DNA from: Nevskiales bacterium
GTDB taxonomy: Bacteria; Pseudomonadota; Gammaproteobacteria; Nevskiales; Nevskiaceae
Direction of reading: 5' to 3'
DNA: 40,818 nucleotides
Assembly (NCBI GenBank): GCA_028698335.1
Contig: JAQVDP010000025.1
Coordinates: 1-40,818 of the forward strand
In this document: one piece after another, positions 1 to 7,459 of the stretch
How positions within the stretch are numbered: position 1 is the first letter of the stretch
How the letters are laid out: the number at the start of each line of letters is the position of its first letter
Program-made: the position numbers and the translations under genes
Notes under the pieces: generated by a model
Database searches by the model: none
Told to the model about the DNA's origin: nothing
Seen by the model: only the letters and a program-made list of their open reading frames with translations

Positions 1-123
1 CTGGGCAGAAAATGCCCGGTAACGGCGAAATTCAGCACAGGTGCGCGCCCAAAATCGTCAGAACTATCAAAAATCAAATCAACGCGTCTACACGCGCCAA
101 TATTCCGCAGTTACGCAGCGGTC
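1..123. other. Unassigned sequence left of the parB truncation point
   Basis: These bases are less GC-rich than the parB/parA genes that follow, with several A/T runs, and I find no coding frame I can support. ParB reading from the right stops at 124-126, far short of the usual family length, so a junction near 124-140 is likely and this stretch would be foreign to the parB gene. It could be the end of an insertion sequence or a deletion scar. I do not recognise a terminal repeat with confidence. Confidence 0.35.
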
Positions 124-690
124 TCAATAGGAAATGATCGGTGCCGAGATGCGGTAGCCCTTGTCGCGCAGGATGTCCGCCAGCTGGCGCATCGATACGC
201 TCTGGCCGGTTTCGTCTTCGATCATCTGACGCACGGCACGCAGGGCGCGTGCCTTGTCGATGAACACCAGCTCGCCCCGCGTCTCGTTTTCGACCAGATG
301 GCCAACCAGCACGTCGGTTTCCGTCGTCCACGGCTCGAACAGGCAGGGTGCTGTCGCGAACGCATCGGCGTCGGTTTCGGTGTGCAGTTCGCGCAGGATC
401 GTCAGGCGTGTGTTGCCGCCGTAGCGCAGCATGTAGCGTTCGGCACCCGGACGCCGCGTGACGACCAGCGGCTGTCTGAGTCCCTGCGCGCGGATCGAAT
501 CCTTCAATTCTGTGTACTTGTCGTTGCGCAGGTGACGGGGATTGTGGTCGTAGAGCTCGATCTCACCGATCGGCAGCAGCATCGGTGTCTTGGCGACGGG
601 GTCAGAGGACTCGAGCGGACCGTCGTCGGCGCCGAAGTGTCCGACGCGCAGCGACTCGCGCAGCTGCAGATCGGAGGGTCGCTTTTTCAT
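124..690 (-). pseudogene. parB: Truncated ParB-like nuclease-domain protein of an integrative element
   Basis: The 188-residue product has a ParB/sulfiredoxin-like N-terminal domain. It begins with a linker, then PIGEIELYDHNPRH, R-Q-P-L-V-V and RYGGNTRL, the usual order in ParB-like nuclease folds. A helical segment follows (ARALRAVRQMIEDETG, then RQLADILRDKGYRIS), the start of the DNA-binding part. The frame ends a few residues into the recognition region (IISY then stop). Element-borne ParB proteins of this family usually run to several hundred residues, so the DNA-binding and C-terminal parts are missing. Its ATG overlaps the parA stop by 4 bp, so the two are translationally coupled. Segregation activity is doubtful because the helix-turn-helix is incomplete. 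Truncation is inferred from family length. Confidence 0.72.
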
Positions 691-1538
691 CGCGGCGACA
701 CCTCGGCCGGAATTTCGTACACCGGGAGATCGGGAAGCAGCTCGCGCACGAGTGCCGTCATGACCGCGTGACCGCTCGGGGTCGGGCCGCGGCGCTTGGT
801 CTCGTAGCGGTGGATCGGCACACCGGCGGTCGCGGCTTCTCGGTAGGCCACGGTGGCCGGTACCGTGGTATCCAGAATGCGGATTGCGCCGCCGGACGGT
901 ACGAACGATTCCTGCCTAAGTTCGGCGGCGATCCGTGCAGCCTCCGAAGCGCGGTCCATGCGATAGACCAAACCACACAACGGGGCGACCGGTGCTCCGA
1001 CGTAGCGCATCGGCCGCAGGCGATCGAGCATCGCGATCGTGCCGCGCGCGAATTCCCGAGCCGGCAGGATCTCCGGCGGGATCGGCGACAGCAGCAGATC
1101 GGCCGCGAGAATCGCCGCATCCTGCAGCGGACCGACCGCACCTTGGGTGTCGATGATCGTGATGTCGTAGGGCAGGGAACCTTCAAGCCGATGCTTCAGC
1201 CGAACGCGTCCGTCCGGCGTGTGCAGCACCCAGTCCTGCAGCCGGCCGACGGGGTCGTCGGAGTAGATCAGGTCGCAACCGATCTCGGTTGTGCTGAGGC
1301 AGTCGGACAGCGCGCCGCCCTGCAGGAAGGCGGTTAGGCCGCCGACCGCGCGATGACGCAGCGTGTAGTAGCTCGACAAGGTCGGCTGGATGTCGGCGTC
1401 GATCATCAGCACGCGTTGGCCGAGATCGGCGAAATAACCGGCGAGGTTCGCGGCCAAGGTCGTCTTGCCCACGCCACCCTTGGTGCTGCAGATTGTGAGG
1501 GTCAGCCTGCCGCCTTCGTGGTATCGTTGCGTATCCAT
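687..1538 (-). CDS. parA: ParA-family partition ATPase of an integrative element
   Basis: This 283-residue protein is a deviant-Walker ATPase. It has CSTKGGVGKTTLAANLAGYF near the N-terminus (P-loop with signature lysine), VLMIDADIQPT (Walker A') and IIDTQGAVG (Walker B region). ParA proteins bind ATP and nonspecific DNA and, with ParB, segregate plasmids or excised ICEs. The start at 1538 (MDTQRY) is preferred; an in-frame start 13 codons upstream would add a basic leader unlike the family. It is followed by parB with a 4-bp overlap and is divergent from alpA. The alpA/parA/parB set near an element terminus matches the attR-proximal end of ICEclc/PFGI-1-type elements (established knowledge). 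Assignment to ParA is secure; assignment to a specific ICE class is inference. Confidence 0.9.
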   Translation of the reverse strand: MDTQRYHEGGRLTLTICSTKGGVGKTTLAANLAGYFADLGQRVLMIDADIQPTLSSYYTLRHRAVGGLTAFLQGGALSDCLSTTEIGCDLIYSDDPVGRLQDWVLHTPDGRVRLKHRLEGSLPYDITIIDTQGAVGPLQDAAILAADLLLSPIPPEILPAREFARGTIAMLDRLRPMRYVGAPVAPLCGLVYRMDRASEAARIAAELRQESFVPSGGAIRILDTTVPATVAYREAATAGVPIHRYETKRRGPTPSGHAVMTALVRELLPDLPVYEIPAEVSPR

Positions 1539-1840
1539 CCTGGTCTTCGGCGCGTCCCTTGTCGCGCTACGGAACAATGGGCTGGGTTTGTCAAGCTACA
1601 TACGGATGGTTTTCCGCAGTTTCGAGAAATAAAACTCCCCGGATTCGGACAAAGTAGTCTGGGACAGAAAATCAAAAACTTGAAAATATGCAGGCTTGTC
1701 AGTGATTTCTGACTTGATGCTGCGAAAGTCCGACAAAACGTTCATCGCATCGAATGCTGAACCTGGGCGTTTCGATATGGGCTTTCCCGCTCAGGACTGC
1801 GTTGGCATCGTCGCTTTCAGACACAAGCCGGAGTGAGCTG
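1539..1840. promoter_or_regulatory. Divergent parA/alpA intergenic region
   Basis: A gap of about 300 bp separates divergently transcribed parA and alpA. It is richer in A/T than the flanking genes, especially 1620-1720 (runs such as aaaatcaaaaacttgaaaatatgc). Promoters for both genes must lie here, but I cannot assign -35/-10 pairs confidently. The alpA ribosome binding site is visible as ggagtgag just before its ATG. Confidence 0.45.
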
Positions 1841-2044
1841 ATGCTGTCCGACAGGATTCTGAGATTGCCGCGCGTCAAGGACGCGACTGGGCTGAGCCGC
1901 TCGACGATTTATGAGCGCGTGCGCGACGGCACCTTTCCGGCGCCGGTGTCGCTAGGGAAGAAATCCGTCGGCTGGTCGGCGGCCGAAGTTGACGCGTGGA
2001 TACAGCGAACTCTTGAGGCGGGGCGAAAGCAGCTGGACGCATAG
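1841..2044 (+). CDS. alpA: AlpA-family excisionase/transcriptional regulator
   Basis: The product is a 67-residue MerR-like winged helix DNA-binding protein. It starts MLSDRILRLPRVKDATGLS, then RSTIYERVRDGTFPAPVSLG, and ends with SAAEVDAWIQ, the standard AlpA pattern. ATG 1841 follows ggagtgag at good spacing; an upstream start would add 29 unrelated residues. AlpA proteins act as excisionases or as activators of integrase genes in prophages and ICEs (established knowledge). Its position between parA and the putative attR supports a role in excision of this element. It is the last gene before the element terminus. Confidence 0.9.
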   Translation: MLSDRILRLPRVKDATGLSRSTIYERVRDGTFPAPVSLGKKSVGWSAAEVDAWIQRTLEAGRKQLDA

Positions 2045-2499
2045 TCCTGTAAGCGTGCGCCGGTTGGGGCCGGCCGGGCTTACGCCAATGGAGGTGCACG
2101 GGACTTTGCCACTGCAGGCTGGGAATGGATAGATCGATCGATCCCGGCCACTTCCATTCGCTTTGAAGCACACGACATACTGGGCAACGGATGCAGGGGT
2201 ACGGGCGCAGCTGCTCGAGGGCATCCCACAACGTGCAATTTGAACCATCACGTGACGACGGCACCCTGATCCATGAGGCGGCAACGATCAGGTAGTGTGT
2301 TTTTGCGCAAATCGACCGAAATTGCGCCGCGGTCTAGCGAATTTTCGGCTTGGCTCCGCGCTGCATCGGATGTCATGTGTCGCGACGTTGGCTGACACCG
2401 AAGAGCGCTGATGAGGCGGGGGAACGAACGGGGGAATACGCAGCAATTGCTTCATATAATTAATTTTAAAAACATATACTTATTTTATATATGTGGCTG
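2045..2499. other. Element terminus without a recognisable gene; AT-rich end
   Basis: I see no supportable gene in this stretch; the open frames on the minus strand lack start signals and family resemblance. A gatcgatcgatc repeat lies at 2132-2143. The last 55 bases (about 2445-2498) are strikingly AT-rich, with taattaattttaaaaacata and tattttatatatg, in an otherwise GC-rich region. They abut the tRNA-Ser end copy at 2500. This looks like the recombination and excisionase-binding end of an integrated element. Confidence 0.5.
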
Positions 2500-2514
2500 C
2501 CTCTCTCTCCGCCA
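2500..2514 (+). other. Putative attR: duplicated tRNA-Ser 3' end
   Basis: The 15 bases cctctctctccgcca match the 3' end of a bacterial tRNA-Ser: the last part of the T-stem, the acceptor strand TCTCTCC, discriminator G and CCA. No tRNA body lies upstream; the preceding bases are the AT-rich element end. A terminator hairpin follows seven bases later, as expected downstream of a tRNA gene. This is the arrangement left when an island integrates at a tRNA 3' end and duplicates the short core at its distal border. The intact tRNA-Ser and integrase should lie beyond the left edge of the window. Confidence 0.68.
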
Positions 2515-2520
2515 GTTTCG

Positions 2521-2555
2521 AACCAAAAGGCCCCGCAATGCGGGGCCTTTTGGTT
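2521..2555 (+). terminator. Strong bidirectional hairpin terminator, probably the ancestral tRNA-Ser terminator
   Basis: This is a perfect 16-bp inverted repeat, aaccaaaaggccccgc / gcggggccttttggtt, with a 3-base loop (aat). The GC-rich core is flanked by an A run on one side and a T run on the other, so it can act in both directions. It lies just after the tRNA-Ser 3' end copy at 2500-2514 and just before an inverted tRNA-Ser-like tail at 2556-2588. It was probably the terminator of the tRNA gene before the element inserted. Confidence 0.85.
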
Positions 2556-2588
2556 TGCGGACAGGAAGAGGGTTCGAACCCTCGATAC
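2556..2588 (-). repeat. Inverted tRNA-Ser-like 3' remnant with a 16-bp palindrome
   Basis: Read on the minus strand, this begins gtatcgagggttcgaaccct and continues cttcctgtccgca. It resembles the variable-arm/T-arm/acceptor part of tRNA-Ser but lacks one T-loop base, which makes gagggttcgaaccctc a perfect palindrome (2568-2583). No matching anticodon or D-arm is visible to the right (2589-2680). It is therefore not a functional tRNA. It may be a decayed attachment-site or tRNA fragment in the opposite orientation to the one at 2500-2514. Confidence 0.45.
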
Positions 2589-2677
2589 AAGGAGCGAACG
2601 GGCTCGACGACCGGCCCTTCCGGGCGATCGTGCTGCGGGCACGACCCGAAGAGCGACGCCCGACTGCGGCCCTGGTG

Positions 2678-3142
2678 TCAGTGGAGTACCAGGATCATGT
2701 CCTCTGGCGACCGTCCAGACCTGCGGTTGAGACATAGCGCCTGGCATGGCTCCTTCGGAATGTGCACCGCACCGGATGTCGGATAGTCGATCTTGAAATA
2801 GCAGGTATGGCCAGCGACCCCAGCGGTCGCCATTGCAGGGTCATCGACGATGCGCTCCGAAACGTCGAACGCAGCAACCATCTTTGTAGGGACTACGTCA
2901 GCGGCATCGAGGAAGTATCCGGCCCCCGGATTTGCCGTCAGATATTCGGCGTGAGCCGCGAGTCCGGGGTACACGCCCATGACTTTCGGCCAGGCCGCAA
3001 GCGCGGCCTCCACCTTTGCTTGGTCGATCAGGCCGTCGAACTGAGGGGTAACGGACTTGTCGCTCTGACCAGATCCGCACGCGCTCAGTCCCCATGCTGC
3101 CAATGCGGGCAGTACCGCCCAAAGCGTCGCTGTTTTCTTCAT
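2678..3142 (-). CDS. Small predicted lipoprotein of unknown function
   Basis: The 154-residue product has a classic lipoprotein signal: MKKTATLWAVLPALAAWG followed by a lipobox LSAC with the acylated cysteine at residue 22. The mature part (CGSGQSDKSVTPQFDG...) contains a helical stretch (AKVEAALAAWPKVMGVYPGL) and a C-terminal domain with two more cysteines (GHTCYF and EPCQALC). I do not recognise the family. The start at 3142 is chosen because the signal peptide begins there and gggaggg lies 8 bases upstream; longer in-frame starts add 80 residues with no signal. The gene is isolated, just right of the putative element junction, with no partners on its strand. Confidence 0.72.
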   Translation of the reverse strand: MKKTATLWAVLPALAAWGLSACGSGQSDKSVTPQFDGLIDQAKVEAALAAWPKVMGVYPGLAAHAEYLTANPGAGYFLDAADVVPTKMVAAFDVSERIVDDPAMATAGVAGHTCYFKIDYPTSGAVHIPKEPCQALCLNRRSGRSPEDMILVLH

Positions 3143-3631
3143 GACTCGAACCCTCCCTGGCTCTTGGTTGGTCGGCATCGCAGATCCGATCAGCAACCGA
3201 CCGTGCGGTGACAGCGCCTCGAATGCTGCAAGTGCTTGCATCGCTTTCCGCAGCACCACACTCGGCCGCTTGATGCCCGCATCCCCGTGGGTGGCCGGCA
3301 TCGAAATATCGCCTCTGGATCGTGTCGGAGTCCAACCCGCCCGCGCCGACGTGGGATCTGAACATCGATCCGGAGTTGATCGGGCCACTATCGGGGACGG
3401 ATGAACCCATCAGATCCGTGGCGGCTCCTGATCAAGGCGAGCACCCCGATGAAGCGGTTGGCGCGAAAGGTCCGTTAGTGGCCGTTTGAGCATGGCGAGC
3501 CAGTCGTCAAACCGAGACGCGAGAGCGAAACGCTCAAACCGCGTTGAGCAGCCCCATGGTCAGGGGGCGAAACTCCGCTATGCTGACCCGCTTGCTCGCC
3601 GAGCCATGCCAGAGGTCGATCGTTACCGCCC
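3143..3631. other. Intergenic region between divergent genes, no gene supported
   Basis: This gap of about 490 bp lies between the leftward lipoprotein and the rightward transglutaminase-like gene. The open frames crossing it are extensions or shadows with no start signal or recognisable domain. It contains an interrupted palindrome gctcaa-accgcg-ttgagc (3532-3549), and an 8-bp inverted pair gtttgagc (3484-3491) / gctcaaac (3532-3539). A tatgct hexamer at 3579-3584 could be a -10 box for the rightward gene, without a convincing -35. Confidence 0.4.
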
Positions 3632-4483
3632 ATGCAGCGCTACAGGATTCTTCACCGCACCGAATATCAGTACACGGGCGAGGTCCAGTTGGGTGCGCAC
3701 CAGTTACGGGTGCGTCCGAAGGAGGGGCATGAGCTGCGGATCGAGTCGTCCCGACTCGACATCACGCCGCCGGCACAGCTGCGCTGGCATCGCGACGTCG
3801 AGGACAATTCGGTCGCGATCGCGACATTCGACGCCGCCGCAACTGCGCTGGTGATCGAGAGCGAGGTGATTATCCAGCAATACAACGAGGAACCGCTGGA
3901 CTTCCTGGTGGCCGACTATGCGATCGACTATCCGTTCGCGTATCGGGCCGACGATCGGGCGGTGCTTTCGCCGTATCTGAACGCGACCGACCACAAGAGC
4001 AGTGAGGTGCTCGAAGCCTGGGCGGCCGAGCTCTGGCAGCCGGGCGAGGCGATCCAGACGTACGCCTTGCTGGAACGCCTGTGTCTGCACATCAAGGACA
4101 CCATGACCTATCAGGTCCGGGAGGAGCCCGGCGTGCAAAGTGCGGCCGAAACCTTGTCGTCGGCCACCGGATCGTGCCGGGACTTCGCCTATCTGTTCAT
4201 CGAGGCGGTCCGGCGTTGGGGGCTCGCGGCCCGTTTCGTCAGCGGCTATCTGCATGCGCCGCTGGTTCCGGGGGAATGCGGGGCGACGCACGCCTGGGCC
4301 GAGGTGTTCCTGCCGGGCGCGGGCTGGAAAGGCTTCGACCCGACGGTCGGGGCGATCGTCGGTTCCGATCACATCCCGGTCGCGGTTTCGCGCCTGCCGG
4401 AGTCCGTGCCCCCGGTGGCGGGTTCGTTCACCGGGCCGCCCGGCTCGACGCTGAGCGTCGGCGTCTGGGTGGAGGCGCTCTGA
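3632..4483 (+). CDS. Transglutaminase-like (cysteine protease fold) protein
   Basis: The 283-residue cytoplasmic-looking protein has no signal peptide. An N-terminal beta domain (MQRYRILHRTEYQYTGEV) is followed by the transglutaminase-like core. The catalytic triad is visible: Cys182 in ATGSCRDFAYLF, His220 in THAWAEVFLPG and Asp236 in GFDPT. The N-terminal HRTEYQY pattern and overall size fit the bacterial transglutaminase-like family with an N-terminal extension (PF08379 plus PF01841). Members are thought to be proteases or amidases rather than crosslinkers, and the substrate is unknown. The gene stands alone, 70+ bases upstream of the ceramidase gene on the same strand; co-transcription is possible but unproven. 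Confidence 0.9.
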   Translation: MQRYRILHRTEYQYTGEVQLGAHQLRVRPKEGHELRIESSRLDITPPAQLRWHRDVEDNSVAIATFDAAATALVIESEVIIQQYNEEPLDFLVADYAIDYPFAYRADDRAVLSPYLNATDHKSSEVLEAWAAELWQPGEAIQTYALLERLCLHIKDTMTYQVREEPGVQSAAETLSSATGSCRDFAYLFIEAVRRWGLAARFVSGYLHAPLVPGECGATHAWAEVFLPGAGWKGFDPTVGAIVGSDHIPVAVSRLPESVPPVAGSFTGPPGSTLSVGVWVEAL

Positions 4484-4667
4484 GTCTCCGACACCCGGCG
4501 GCGCGACAGGCCGGGCGCGAATCAACGGCACGGATGTTGTCGATATTCCCGAAATGTCGCGCATGGATGACGCGATAGGATCGATTTGCTGCTGCGGAGG
4601 CGTGTCATGGCTCCGTAATATCGGCAGTCGGATGAAAAGAGTCTTGGGGAACGACGTGACGAATGCG

Positions 4668-7277
4668 ATGTTGAAATCGGGCCGACGCAGCCTGGTCCTG
4701 CTGGCGCTGACAGCGATCTGCAGCGGCTGCGGAACCTCGACGCCGCCGGCTCCGGAGGCGGCGGGCGGGACCAGCGGCGTGCAGCTGCCCGAGGGTGCGG
4801 CGTGCGTGCTGAACAGCCCGGCACTGGAGGTCGGCGCCAGCAACGAGCTGACGATCGACGGCGTCACTTACACCCGCACGCATCAGCCGGATGCACCTGG
4901 ACCGTTGGAACTGCCGGCCCCCGACGCCGGCGTCGCCAGCGGCAGCTGTGCCAACAATGACCAGTTCCGCTTCGGCACCGGCCTGTATGACACCACTGGT
5001 CCGATCGGTGGCAACCCGACCGGGCACGCCGACATGTTCGGCATGGTGGTGCCGCCGCAGGAGCCCAACGGCATTCATCAGCGCCTGTACGCGCGCGCGT
5101 TCGCGATCGAATCGCCGTGCAACGACAAGCGCGTGATGTTCGTGTCGCTGGATCTCGGCGCGGTGTCGGCGCTGCTGCATCAGGAGATCCTGAAGAAGAT
5201 CGCCGACGACCCGCAGCTGGCCGGCGTCTACACGCGCGACAACCTGATGGTCTCGGCCACGCATACGCATACCGCGGGCGGCGGTTTCGGCGTGCCGGTG
5301 CTGCCGGATCTGTCGTCGACCCTGCCGACCCTGATCAACAATCCGGTGGTCTGGGTCGAGAGCCTGATCTTCAGCAATGCCAACTACGACGACGACAACG
5401 TCAACGCTATCGTCGACGGCACGGTGCAGGCGATCCGCCGCGCCCACGCGAATCTGGAGGCGCATCCGCAGACCGCCGGCATCCGCATGGCGATCGACGA
5501 GCTGCTCAATGCCAACATCAACCGTACGCCGCCGGCGTACAAGCAGAACTCGCCATCCGAGCGTGCGCAGTACGTCGATGCGGACGGTCACGAGGTCAAT
5601 GTCAGCAAGCGCTCACTGCAGCTCAACTTCGTGCGTGACAGCGGCTCGGTGGCCGGCGTGCTGAACTGGTTTCCGGTGCATCCGACCTCGATGGGCAATC
5701 ACGCGCTGCTGCTGTCCGGTGACAACAAGGGCTACGCCTCTCTGGGTTTCGAGAAGCTGATGGGCACGCGCTACGTCGCCGACGCCGGCGGGCAGCCCGA
5801 CGGTGCCGACAACTTCGTCGCCGCGTTCGCGCAGGCCGACGAGGGCGACACGATTCCCGACCTGTTCGTGTTCGACGCCGACCTCGACGGCGGCAACGGA
5901 CCGGGGCAGGGCGTGCCGTACTACGCGCGCGGGGGCACCAACGAGCCCTATGAATACGACCAGCCGGGCTTCGAGCGCGGCCAGCCGCAGGCCACCGCGA
6001 TCTCCGGCACCAAGCAGCTGGCGATGGCGCTGGAGCAGATGACGCGCGGCAGCGCGCTGCGCGGGCCGGTCGACTACCGCTTCTTCTACGCCGACTTCAG
6101 CAACAACGAGATCACCGATCCGGTGGTGCTGGCCGAGCTTGGCTACGGCGACCTGCCGTCCGAGCTGTACGACGGCGACAAGACCACCTGCGCGACGGCG
6201 ATGGGTGTCGGCTTCGGTGTCGGTGGTGTCAATGGTCCGGGCTTCGGCGCCGCCGGATTCACCTGCGCGGACACTGCGCCGGTGCCGTACACCGACGAGA
6301 TCCGCAATGGCTACAACGGTCTGTACAACGGCACCGGCTATGTCACGGTGAAGGTCGACGACCAGAACCTGAAGGTGCCGTTCCCCGGCGTTGCGGTGTA
6401 CACGGTCGTCGCGCCGGCGCTGTGCCTGACCACCGCGCTGCAGCCGGGCTACGATTGCCAGGGTGAAAAGCCGGTACTGCTGGGTTCGGAGGACAATCCG
6501 GTGCCGTTCCAGCTGCTGCGCATCGGCAATCTGGCGGTGCTGGGCGTGCCGTTCGAAGTCACGACGATGTCCGGCCGCCGCATCCGCAAGACCGTGCTCG
6601 ACGTGCTCAAGCCGATCGGTGTCGACACCGTCGTCATCGCCGGCCCGTCGAACGACTACCTGCACTATCTGGCGACGCGCGAGGAGTACTCGGCGCAGAT
6701 GTACGAGGGCTCCTCGACCTATGCCGGCCCCTGGGAGCTGGCGGCGGTGCAGCAGGAGTCACGGCGTCTGGCGCTGACCATGGCGGCCGGTGAGCCGGCG
6801 CCGGAAGGCATTCCGGCCGGGGTCTTCGAGCGCGGGCCCGCTTCGCAGATCTTCGTCGATCCGGACAGCGACTTCGGTGCGGTCCTGACCGACGCCCACG
6901 ACAGCTACACGCAGGGCGACACCGTCGACGTGCAGTTCGTCGCCGGCTATCCCGGTCACGACCTGAAGCTGATGGGCTCATATCTGTACGTCGAGCGGCA
7001 GAACGCACAGGGCGGCTGGGATATCGTCGCCACCGACCGCGACGGCGAACTGCTGTTCGTCTGGGACTCGGACGTCAGCCTGATCAACACCGAACTCGGC
7101 ACCATCGGACCGTCGACGGCGCAGGCGCTGTGGACGATTCCGGCGGACATGGCACCCGGCACCTACCGCATTCGTCACGACGGCAGCTACCGGTTGTCGC
7201 GCGATCAGACGCCGCAGCCCTACGAGGGCATCAGCAGGAGCTTCGCGATCAGCGGCGTCGCGGCGGCCTGTCCGTGA
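4668..7277 (+). CDS. Neutral/alkaline ceramidase, predicted lipoprotein
   Basis: The 869-residue product resembles neutral (non-lysosomal) ceramidases, which hydrolyse the amide of ceramide to sphingosine and fatty acid. A lipoprotein signal ends LTAICSGC (Cys21). The catalytic domain starts around FGTGLYDTTGP (residue 102). It shows GIHQRLYARAF (His137), SATHTHTAGGG (His199/His201), NANINRTP, FPVHPTSMGNH (His338) and LLLSGDNKGYAS, where Ser350 is the candidate nucleophile of the family. VAAFAQADEGD follows. A C-terminal beta-sandwich domain (about 730-865) matches the second domain of bacterial ceramidases. ATG 4668 gives the most compact lipoprotein leader; ATG 4632 and 4554 are in-frame alternatives with no better ribosome binding site. 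The lipid anchor is unusual, since well-studied bacterial examples are secreted. Confidence 0.88.
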   Translation: MLKSGRRSLVLLALTAICSGCGTSTPPAPEAAGGTSGVQLPEGAACVLNSPALEVGASNELTIDGVTYTRTHQPDAPGPLELPAPDAGVASGSCANNDQFRFGTGLYDTTGPIGGNPTGHADMFGMVVPPQEPNGIHQRLYARAFAIESPCNDKRVMFVSLDLGAVSALLHQEILKKIADDPQLAGVYTRDNLMVSATHTHTAGGGFGVPVLPDLSSTLPTLINNPVVWVESLIFSNANYDDDNVNAIVDGTVQAIRRAHANLEAHPQTAGIRMAIDELLNANINRTPPAYKQNSPSERAQYVDADGHEVNVSKRSLQLNFVRDSGSVAGVLNWFPVHPTSMGNHALLLSGDNKGYASLGFEKLMGTRYVADAGGQPDGADNFVAAFAQADEGDTIPDLFVFDADLDGGNGPGQGVPYYARGGTNEPYEYDQPGFERGQPQATAISGTKQLAMALEQMTRGSALRGPVDYRFFYADFSNNEITDPVVLAELGYGDLPSELYDGDKTTCATAMGVGFGVGGVNGPGFGAAGFTCADTAPVPYTDEIRNGYNGLYNGTGYVTVKVDDQNLKVPFPGVAVYTVVAPALCLTTALQPGYDCQGEKPVLLGSEDNPVPFQLLRIGNLAVLGVPFEVTTMSGRRIRKTVLDVLKPIGVDTVVIAGPSNDYLHYLATREEYSAQMYEGSSTYAGPWELAAVQQESRRLALTMAAGEPAPEGIPAGVFERGPASQIFVDPDSDFGAVLTDAHDSYTQGDTVDVQFVAGYPGHDLKLMGSYLYVERQNAQGGWDIVATDRDGELLFVWDSDVSLINTELGTIGPSTAQALWTIPADMAPGTYRIRHDGSYRLSRDQTPQPYEGISRSFAISGVAAACP

Positions 7278-7459
7278 CGCACCCGTAGGGCGACATCCCC
7301 GATCACCGGTCGGGTCGGGCGTTCCGTTCCGGCCCGATCGGCGTCCAGCCGCAAGGTGACGACGCCCCGTGGCAACGGAGGCCGGTCAGCCCTGTCGCCG
7401 CGGAACCTGCCGGCGACGCGGCTGTGGTATGCGCCGATTCGACATCCACTGCGCCGGCG

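Noticed and set aside
2556-2588. A functional tRNA-Ser on the minus strand
   Set aside because: One T-loop base is missing, so the T-stem cannot pair normally, and no anticodon or D-arm follows.
4484-4553. Transcription terminator after the transglutaminase-like gene
   Set aside because: A short cccggc/gccggg inverted repeat exists but has no U run, too weak to call.
7278-7459. Terminator between the convergent ceramidase and TonB receptor genes
   Set aside because: A tcgggc/gcccga stem (7315-7337) has only six base pairs with an 11-base loop and no U tract.
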